Positions 1 to 5,787 of a stretch of 7,958 bases of DNA are shown in pieces. Origin of the DNA: a bacterium UBP17_UBA6191 (GTDB lineage: Bacteria; Muiribacteriota; UBA6191). Position 1 is the first letter of the stretch. Each line of letters opens with the position of its first letter. Under the pieces are notes generated by a model. The model saw only the letters and a list, made by a program, of their open reading frames with translations, was not told where the DNA came from and did not search any database. The stretch spans positions 1 to 7,958 of the forward strand of contig DITF01000273.1 in the NCBI GenBank assembly GCA_002422125.1, given 5' to 3'. Position numbers and translations under genes: made by a program.

Positions 1-427
1 TAAAAAGTCTTCTCTCCTGCAATAGCTGAATTGCCATCGCAGTAGAAGACAAGGCCAGTCCCAAAGCGATGGCAAAAGCCTCTGAATTACCTAAGCCCAA
101 CCATGAACCCACCAGAAAAAAAACGAGTGTGCTCAGAAAAACCTGAGAACCACCCAACCCCAAAATTGGTCTGCGCATTCGCCACAGTCTGGAAGGCTCA
201 AGTTCAAGGCCAATTAAAAAAAGCATCAAAACCACACCAAATTCAGAAAAATGCAATACTTCTTCTGGATGAGAGATAAGCTTCAATCCAAAGGGACCAA
301 TCACAAGACCCGCACACAAAAAACCAAGAACTGATCCCAGCCCAACCCGATTGGCAATCGGAACCGTAAAGGCTGCCGCTCCTAAAAATATACAGGCTGT
401 AGTCAAAAAATTGCCTTCAGATGCCAT
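1..427 (-). CDS. kefB: KefB/KefC-type K+/H+ antiporter (CPA2 family), N-terminal part, cut by the window edge
   Basis: Reading the minus strand from the ATG at 427 gives 142 residues, open to the window edge, so the C-terminal part is missing. The visible part is a string of hydrophobic segments with Kef-family signatures: VPIANRVGLGSVLGFLCAG (about residues 22-40), IGPFGLKLI, then HFSEFGVVLMLFLIGLELEP followed by SRLWRMRRPI, and ALSSTAMAIQL near residues 125-135. Known family members are inner-membrane ligand-gated K+ efflux/H+ uptake systems, held closed by glutathione and opened by glutathione adducts of electrophiles, with a C-terminal RCK/KTN nucleotide-binding domain; that half lies outside the window. 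The start is supported by AAGGA (433-437) five bases upstream and by the 11-base overlap with the preceding subunit gene, an arrangement known for Kef systems. KefB versus KefC cannot be settled from this fragment; kefB is preferred because the partner is closer to KefG. Confidence 0.88.
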   Translation of the reverse strand, partial: MASEGNFLTTACIFLGAAAFTVPIANRVGLGSVLGFLCAGLVIGPFGLKLISHPEEVLHFSEFGVVLMLFLIGLELEPSRLWRMRRPILGLGGSQVFLSTLVFFLVGSWLGLGNSEAFAIALGLALSSTAMAIQLLQERRLF

Positions 428-974
428 TCTCTTCCTTAAGCAAAGTTTTCAGAGTCTCCTGATATCTCTCTCTTTGAATTTTCATTTCCTCGGCATGATC
501 CATAACATGGGCCGGTACAATCACTGGTGTGTGCCACTGCATTCCAGCCAATCGAGCCTGCAGCCAGAAGGGCTTCATAACCTCATCCATCGAAAACGAA
601 CCTGCATTATCATAAAAACGATTCCAGACGGAACCACCAATGCTAACTATATGCTGTACCGGCTTATCCCGAAGGGCTGTTCCACCAGCTCCCCAGGCAA
701 AGCCCCTTTCCCAGACAGCATCTATCCATTCCTTTAACAAAGACGGACAACTGTACCAATACAGAGGATACTGTAGGACTAAAGCCTGATGCTCGCGAAG
801 AAGCCTTTGTTCCCTACTGATATCCAGAAAAAAATCAGGGTAGGTCTCGTAAAGATTATAAATGGTTATGCAATCCTGCCCCCTTAATGATTCGATTAAA
901 AATCGGTTGACCCGAGAATTTTGAATATCTCTGTGGGCCAGAACCAGAAGTATTTTTTTAGGCACTGATAACAT
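417..974 (-). CDS. kefG: KefG/KefF-like NAD(P)H quinone oxidoreductase, Kef antiporter ancillary subunit
   Basis: This is a 185-residue flavodoxin-fold protein of the usual KefF/KefG length. Visible signatures are the N-terminal strand plus FMN-loop region KKILLVLAHRDIQNSRVN (residues 6-23), YPDFFLDISREQ (45-56), the aromatic-rich QYPLYWYSCPSLLKEW (68-83) and GFAWGAGGTAL (91-101). The 45-56 and 68-83 blocks match KefG more closely than KefF from memory. In the family this cytoplasmic subunit binds the antiporter, is needed for full K+ efflux during electrophile stress, and has quinone reductase activity. The ATG at 974 is preferred; a GTG at 980 would add two residues, and neither has a strong ribosome binding site. 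The gene ends inside the start of the antiporter gene, implying one transcript and coupled translation. Its 5' end abuts the divergent FIST-cyclase gene. Confidence 0.9.
   Translation of the reverse strand: MLSVPKKILLVLAHRDIQNSRVNRFLIESLRGQDCITIYNLYETYPDFFLDISREQRLLREHQALVLQYPLYWYSCPSLLKEWIDAVWERGFAWGAGGTALRDKPVQHIVSIGGSVWNRFYDNAGSFSMDEVMKPFWLQARLAGMQWHTPVIVPAHVMDHAEEMKIQRERYQETLKTLLKEENGI
433..437 (-). promoter_or_regulatory. Ribosome binding site of the Kef antiporter gene
   Basis: On the minus strand AAGGA lies five bases before the ATG at 427, inside the end of the upstream kefG-like gene. It fixes the antiporter start and supports re-initiation or coupled translation across the 11-base overlap. 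Confidence 0.6.
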
Positions 975-3033
975 GCTCACAGTATACTCAATTGATGCTA
1001 TGATTGCCTCTATGAAACCATCTTTTGCAATCGGATTTTCAGCTCATTCCCTAGCCTACGAAGCGGGAAAGGCGGCTGCCGCTGAGGCACTACAGTCCCT
1101 GAACAATCCAAGTCTTGCCGTCTGCATGGCTTCCATTCATCTCGATTTAGACAAGGTACTACAAGGCATTTCCAGCCTGATTCCCAAAAATATTATTATC
1201 GGGGGCTCCAGTTACGCGGAAATTTCTGCGATTGGTGTCACCAAAAACTCTGTGGTTATCTTGTTGATTGGTGATCCTGTGGTGGCAAATCTAAGTCACG
1301 CCTCCCTGGATAAAGGTATTGAAGAAGCCGGATACCATCTGGGAAGTTCCCTAAAACCATTGGCAAAATCGACTGAGGATTATTGGCCTTTAGGACTATT
1401 AATCACCTCAATCAGTCGAGATGGTCAATCAGATCCTAGCGAGGCAGTGTATCGTGGCTTTGGTTCCCTGGCTTTGTTTGGGGGGTTAAATTGCGGGGAC
1501 TATGATTTAGGCATGAGCCATCCGGATTTTTGGACTAACTACCAGTTTATTGAAGATCAGGTTAAAACCTTTTATTGTTCTATGGCCCTTTTAAATCTTC
1601 CCAAGGACCATTTTACCCCAGCCTTTGCCTTTACCCACGGCTGGCAAAAAATCGGGCCAGTCCAGACCATTACCAAAGCCAACCATTCACTAGTTTATGA
1701 AATTGACGGTATTCCAATTATTGACTATTACAAACAATTTTTAGGTGAGGACTCCGGTCCAGACTTTTTTGAATCCATGATCCAACGGTATTCCCTTAGC
1801 CTTGAATTAGGTGAAAAGGAATCCAGTAAAAGCCTGATCAAGCTACCTGTGGCCTGTAATTTTGAGGAAAAGTGGATTCGCTACCTGCCCTCTGAAAATC
1901 TGCAAGGGAAAAAAGTGCGCCTAATGCAGGCCAACAGAATGGGAGTGATTCGTGGGGCGCGGCAGGCCGCAATACAATGCAAACAGGCTTTAAATGGGGA
2001 GGATGCAGAGCTTCTATTTATCGTAAGTTGTTGCTCCCGCTCCAGCATTTTACACTCCAGGCCCCAAGCCGAAATTGATGCCATCAGAGAGGTTTTTGGT
2101 TATGAGGTTCCCTGCTTTGGCTTTTACTCTGGGGGAGAATTAGTACCTTATGCCAACCGTATTGTTGATGTTTTGGATCAGAATTCATCTATGCCCGGTT
2201 CTGCCTATCACGGATCCACTGTCTGTCTTATGGCCCTGGGAAAAAAAGGCAAATCAGCCACTTCAAACACGGTTGTCACAGAAAAGCCCGTAGAACCAGT
2301 AAAAAGTAATGAAGAACTGCAAATTTTACTTAAAAAATCAGAGCAGGTTCTGGATGACACAGAACAGTTTCTCACCCGCTTAAGTTCACGAGGGATTGAG
2401 CGGGAAGAAAGTCTGAAACGCCTCCAGTCAATCATCAATACTTACACGGCCCGCGAGGTAATAGAGCAGGCATCTCTTAGTGCTAGTGCCGGGGCCAGTC
2501 AACTTACCGAAGAATCCGTTGAGCTTGTCTACCTGTTTTTGGACATCAAAGGCTTTACGGCCTTTAGTGAAACTCATACCCCACAGGAAGTCATTAGAAC
2601 TATCAACCAGATTTTTGACCCCGTTACGCAAATTCTAATGAGCCATGGGGCCGATGTGGATAAATTCATTGGAGACTGTATTTTTGCTGTGCTAAAAGAG
2701 CCAGCTCAGGCCATGCTGGCGGTGCAAAAAATTCTGGCCATACATAAAAAACTAGAAGCCGACGGTCTGCCATTTGCGCTAAGAATAGGCATGAACTGGG
2801 GCCGTTCGGTTCGTGGCAGTGTTGGGTCAGTTCATAGAAGAGATTATACCTACATAGGTGATTCCGTAAACTTGGCTCAAAGGTTGGAATCCGCCTGTAC
2901 TCCAGGTCATGTACTAATTAGTGAAACTCTGGCTTCACAGGTAGATTTTAAGGGATTTTCTGTAACTCCCAAAGACCTTAAACTGAAGGGGAAACTTCTA
3001 CCCGTTCGGGCTTTTGAGTGTTCAATAGTCTAA
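973..3033 (+). CDS. FIST sensor domain fused to class III (IIIb-type) adenylate cyclase
   Basis: The 686-residue protein has three parts. Residues about 20-235 match FIST_N (IIIGGSSYAEI near 74-84); about 240-400 match FIST_C (SCCSRSSIL at 352-360, CFGFYSGGELVPYAN at 381-395). Residues about 446-500 are charged and helical, a probable coiled-coil linker. Residues about 515-680 are a class III cyclase catalytic domain with every key residue: metal aspartates D524 (LDIKGFT) and D568 (KFIGD), purine-binding K564 and T626 (DYTYIGD), transition-state N633 and R637 (VNLAQRLE). Thr rather than Asp at 626, with N at +7 and R at +11, is the class IIIb pattern, a group often stimulated by bicarbonate/CO2. 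No signal peptide or membrane segment is seen, so it should be cytosolic and make cAMP. FIST domains are small-ligand sensors; some (NosP) bind haem and sense NO. Start choice is open: ATG 973 is the longest, but Met14 at 1012 (MKPSFAIGFS) begins right at the FIST fold and leaves promoter space; none has a good ribosome binding site. Confidence 0.9.
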   Translation: MLTVYSIDAMIASMKPSFAIGFSAHSLAYEAGKAAAAEALQSLNNPSLAVCMASIHLDLDKVLQGISSLIPKNIIIGGSSYAEISAIGVTKNSVVILLIGDPVVANLSHASLDKGIEEAGYHLGSSLKPLAKSTEDYWPLGLLITSISRDGQSDPSEAVYRGFGSLALFGGLNCGDYDLGMSHPDFWTNYQFIEDQVKTFYCSMALLNLPKDHFTPAFAFTHGWQKIGPVQTITKANHSLVYEIDGIPIIDYYKQFLGEDSGPDFFESMIQRYSLSLELGEKESSKSLIKLPVACNFEEKWIRYLPSENLQGKKVRLMQANRMGVIRGARQAAIQCKQALNGEDAELLFIVSCCSRSSILHSRPQAEIDAIREVFGYEVPCFGFYSGGELVPYANRIVDVLDQNSSMPGSAYHGSTVCLMALGKKGKSATSNTVVTEKPVEPVKSNEELQILLKKSEQVLDDTEQFLTRLSSRGIEREESLKRLQSIINTYTAREVIEQASLSASAGASQLTEESVELVYLFLDIKGFTAFSETHTPQEVIRTINQIFDPVTQILMSHGADVDKFIGDCIFAVLKEPAQAMLAVQKILAIHKKLEADGLPFALRIGMNWGRSVRGSVGSVHRRDYTYIGDSVNLAQRLESACTPGHVLISETLASQVDFKGFSVTPKDLKLKGKLLPVRAFECSIV
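981..988. promoter_or_regulatory. Perfect 8-bp palindrome AGTATACT between divergent gene starts; possible shared -10 element
   Basis: AGTATACT reads the same on both strands, so each strand carries TATACT, one mismatch from the -10 consensus. It lies between the kefG-like start (974 or 980) and the likely FIST-cyclase start (1012). No convincing -35 sits at the right distance on either strand, so a promoter role is only a suggestion; it could also be chance or a short operator. Confidence 0.2.
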
Positions 3034-4303
3034 CAATCTGAAAACCAGGAAACCAGGGACTAGTCTCACCCTCATAACCCCAGCGAAAATCCCCAGATCC
3101 AGGAACAAGAACAGTGGCCGTGCCCCCGGCAGAGGCTAAAAGATGCATACTGGTGCTGGAAACCCCAACATATTGATCCAAGGCTACCAATAAAGATTGC
3201 AGCCTTAACAAATCATCATGCCAGGCACTACAATCCACAGCACCTGGAAAGAGTTTTTTCTCCTGCTCTGTAATATCTCTTTGCAGTAGCAACAGTTGGT
3301 AATCTTCATTCTGGGGCAAAAACTGGGCAAAAAATTGGGGGTCAACCAACTTTCCCAAGGCCTTGTACTGCCCAAAGGGACCCGATACCAATCCGGCTCG
3401 AAATGTGATTCCAACTGTCTTTTTACTTCGATCCAATCCTAGTTCCTCAAATACAGCGTCTCTTGAGATCTGAGGTCTAACCGGAATGGCATTGGGTACA
3501 GGATCTGCACCTAACCACAGCGTAAGCAATGGTAAATCGCCTACAGGAATAACCCTGTAATCCAAAGTCGGTTCATACTGCCCATCATGTACGGCATCCA
3601 AAAATTCCATCTTGCGCAAAAATGGCAAAAGTTTGGGGCTATTACAGATGTACTCAATACTTAAGGCACCTTTGCGAACCAAGGTCGGTACAAATCTCAA
3701 AAAAAACAGTTCATCTCCAAGACCCTGTTCTCCCACCAAAAGTATTTTTCGACCCCTGACAGGTTGCAAGAGCTCATCGCGACGAATGGGTGCCTGCCCA
3801 GTGGCTTGTCTGTGAGCCCGAAATCGATGTAAATCCCAACCTATCTGCCAGTTTCTACGATACAAATGAAGATATGCCAAAGAATTGAGCCATTCCGGTG
3901 CCCCTGGCTGTAATTTCAGGGCCTGATGATAATTCTTGATAGCATCGTCTACATAAAGACAAGACTCCTGAGCCATAGCTAATAAAGCATAAGCCTCAGC
4001 ATCTCTTACTCCCAACTCAATAGCCTGGGAAAAATCACGAATGGCTGATTCAAGCTCCTCAGCTTCTGCAAAAGCCCGACCCCTGCTTTGCACATACAAG
4101 GCATTGTCTGGACATAAGTGGAGGGCCTGTTCAAAACTCTTCTGAGCCTCTGAAATTTCACCCAAGTTTAACTGGGCATGACCAAGAAGATGCCACACTT
4201 CGTGACGCTTCTCCCTAAGAAGAATTTCACTGTACAATTCACTGGCCTCTAAAAAGCGACCAGCCTCATGATGTTTTACTGCTTCAGACAAATCTTGATC
4301 CAC
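2978..4303 (-). CDS. TPR-repeat protein with heptosyltransferase/GT9-like C-terminal domain
   Basis: The 441-residue protein starts with TPR units at about 2-34, 35-68, 69-101 and 102-135 plus a partial fifth, seen as repeated helix pairs such as GEISEAQKSFEQALHLCPDN. The C-terminal part (about 183-430) resembles the GT-B domain of TPR-linked glycosyltransferase 9 proteins: GEQGLGDELFFLRFVPTL (191-208), VGITFRAG (297-304), an LLLQRD strand (338-343), the helix-loop YVGVSSTSMHLLASAGGTATVLVP (378-401) with H387, and DFRWGYEGETSPWFP (405-419), equivalent to the family's WRW...SPWYP. Relatives move sugars onto lipid or protein in envelope or flagellar glycosylation; acceptor and donor cannot be told here. 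The usual VDT before the conserved His is SST, so activity is not assured. The start is GTG at 4303; no ATG or strong ribosome binding site is nearby, but TPR 1 begins within a few residues. The 3' end overlaps the cyclase gene by 56 bases. Confidence 0.85.
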   Translation of the reverse strand: MDQDLSEAVKHHEAGRFLEASELYSEILLREKRHEVWHLLGHAQLNLGEISEAQKSFEQALHLCPDNALYVQSRGRAFAEAEELESAIRDFSQAIELGVRDAEAYALLAMAQESCLYVDDAIKNYHQALKLQPGAPEWLNSLAYLHLYRRNWQIGWDLHRFRAHRQATGQAPIRRDELLQPVRGRKILLVGEQGLGDELFFLRFVPTLVRKGALSIEYICNSPKLLPFLRKMEFLDAVHDGQYEPTLDYRVIPVGDLPLLTLWLGADPVPNAIPVRPQISRDAVFEELGLDRSKKTVGITFRAGLVSGPFGQYKALGKLVDPQFFAQFLPQNEDYQLLLLQRDITEQEKKLFPGAVDCSAWHDDLLRLQSLLVALDQYVGVSSTSMHLLASAGGTATVLVPGSGDFRWGYEGETSPWFPGFQIVRLLNTQKPERVEVSPSV

Positions 4304-4321
4304 AAACCAATCATAACAGCA

Positions 4322-4330
4322 TGATACAAT
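4322..4330 (+). promoter_or_regulatory. Possible extended -10 promoter element for the FAD oxidoreductase gene
   Basis: TGATACAAT fits an extended -10 (TGnTATAAT) with one mismatch and sits in the 33-base gap between divergent genes. Transcription would begin about seven bases downstream, at or beside the ATG at 4337, giving a leaderless or nearly leaderless message. No -35 hexamer is seen at 17 bases. That the ATG has no Shine-Dalgarno sequence is consistent with this, but the call is weak. Confidence 0.25.
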
Positions 4331-4336
4331 TGCTGC

Positions 4337-5785
4337 ATGAATAAAATTGTTTCCGCCTTCAGCAAGTTTTCACCAATATTGCCCCAAATGGCTGGTTTTG
4401 AAGCATTTGAGAGGGATGTAGTCTTAAAATTAAGTCCTGAGGCTGTGTTAAGGCCCAATACAAAAATGGAACTTTTAGAGATTATCCAAATCTGCCAAAG
4501 GGAAAAAATTCCTTATACTGCCAGTGCCTGTCGCACCTCTGTCACCGGGGCTTCCGTCTGCGACAAAGGAATTCTAATCTCCACAGAAAAACTGAATCGT
4601 ATTGTCAATGCACCCACGGCCCACAAATATGGAACCAGTATTCGGGCCGAGGCTGGCATCATGCTAAAGGACTTTCAAAAATTCGTGGCTGATTTAGGCT
4701 ATTGCTATCCACCTGATCCCACCTCATGGGAAGAAATTCAGTTAGGTGGCAGTGTGGCCACCAATGCCACCGGTGAAAACTCATACCATTATGGTTCCAG
4801 CCGAAACTACATTCTGGGTCTGGAATACATCAATAAAGACGGGGAACTGGTTTGGTTACAGCGGAATCAAAATCCACTAAGCCTCCCAAAAAGTAAAAAT
4901 CTGGCTGGCTACTGCACGGATTTTGAGCCAATGGATTTGCTGATTGGCAGTGAAGGTACTCTGGGAGTAATTACTGAAATCGAAGCTCTTTTGCTGCCTA
5001 AGCCAAATCCATTTTTATCCTTAATGCTGTTTATCAAAAATGAAAGCGAGGCCTTAAAGCTGGCTTTAGCCCTGGATCAGAATCGTCAAACGCTGGGATT
5101 GATTTGTCTTGAATATATGGATGAGGCTGCCACTCACTTTGTTAAAGAACGGTCGCGCCGCTTTGTCGTGCCCGATGGATGTGCTTCCCTGTATATCAAG
5201 GGAGAAGCTCCACCTAATGTAGGGCTGGAAGAATTTGAAGAGGATTTTCTGGCTAGGGTTTGCACAATCTATGCCCAAAATGTCAGGGACGGCTCAGAAC
5301 TTATTGATGCTTCCATTCTGGCCAAGGACTCGCTAGAGCTATTGGAGTTTCGTCGCATGCGCCATCATGTCCCAGCCACCATCAACGAAATTGCCTCCAA
5401 TAATCAGAAAAACGGAGGAGGAAAAGTCAGTTCTGACTGGTGGGTACCTCTCCCACACCTTGTCGAGCATTTTGACTGGATGCGTCAGGAAATGCAGGCT
5501 CTTAGCCTTCCCTCAGCCATTTTTGGACATATTGGCAATGGACATCCCCATGTCAATATTATGCCTAAAAACTCCGAGGAAAAAACGGCCGCCATCGAGT
5601 TCACCAAAAAGTGTATGGTTCGGGCCGCCTCACTAGGAGGTGGAGTCTGTGGTGAACATGGTCTAGGAAAAATTAAAACCTGGGCCCTGCCTTTGCAGTG
5701 GGACCAAAATACAATTCAAAAAATGCAGGCCATCAAAGCTGATTGGGATCCCGATCATCTGGCTGCTCCCGGCAATATCTTCTAA
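4337..5785 (+). CDS. FAD-dependent 2-hydroxyacid oxidoreductase (GlcD / D-lactate dehydrogenase family)
   Basis: The 482-residue protein has family-typical length and both domains. The PCMH FAD-binding domain (about 37-222) shows SPEAVLRPNTKMELLEII (33-50), YPPDPTS (124-130), GGSVATNATGENSYHYGSSR (137-156) and GSEGTLGVITEIE (204-216). The FAD-oxidase C-terminal domain (about 223-482) shows GHIGNGHPHVN (397-407), with putative metal and substrate ligands H398, H405 and N407, then GEHGLGKIK (439-447) with E440 and H441, and the closing DPDHLAAPGNIF. Relatives oxidise D-lactate, glycolate, D-2-hydroxyglutarate or similar acids, passing electrons to a quinone, cytochrome or flavoprotein; the substrate cannot be named. 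Two motifs are divergent: the FAD loop normally rich in Gly (RGxGTSLSG) is SACRTSVTG (63-71), and the usual GDGN is GNGH. No iron-sulfur partner such as GlcF is adjacent. ATG 4337 was chosen; Met18 at 4388 is an alternative. It ends two bases from the next convergent gene. Confidence 0.88.
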   Translation: MNKIVSAFSKFSPILPQMAGFEAFERDVVLKLSPEAVLRPNTKMELLEIIQICQREKIPYTASACRTSVTGASVCDKGILISTEKLNRIVNAPTAHKYGTSIRAEAGIMLKDFQKFVADLGYCYPPDPTSWEEIQLGGSVATNATGENSYHYGSSRNYILGLEYINKDGELVWLQRNQNPLSLPKSKNLAGYCTDFEPMDLLIGSEGTLGVITEIEALLLPKPNPFLSLMLFIKNESEALKLALALDQNRQTLGLICLEYMDEAATHFVKERSRRFVVPDGCASLYIKGEAPPNVGLEEFEEDFLARVCTIYAQNVRDGSELIDASILAKDSLELLEFRRMRHHVPATINEIASNNQKNGGGKVSSDWWVPLPHLVEHFDWMRQEMQALSLPSAIFGHIGNGHPHVNIMPKNSEEKTAAIEFTKKCMVRAASLGGGVCGEHGLGKIKTWALPLQWDQNTIQKMQAIKADWDPDHLAAPGNIF

Positions 5786-5787
5786 GT

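Noticed and set aside
351..737. 128-residue open frame on the plus strand
   Set aside because: It lies opposite the well-supported kefG-like gene and the antiporter start, and its translation matches no recognisable family.
3056..3067. Short inverted repeat around ACTAGT as a terminator for the cyclase gene
   Set aside because: The stem is only about four strong pairs with no loop and no T-run, and it lies within the coding sequence of the TPR gene.
4276..4458. 60-residue minus-strand frame across the divergent gap
   Set aside because: It overlaps the start of the FAD oxidoreductase and of the TPR gene in other frames, and has no family signature or ribosome binding site.
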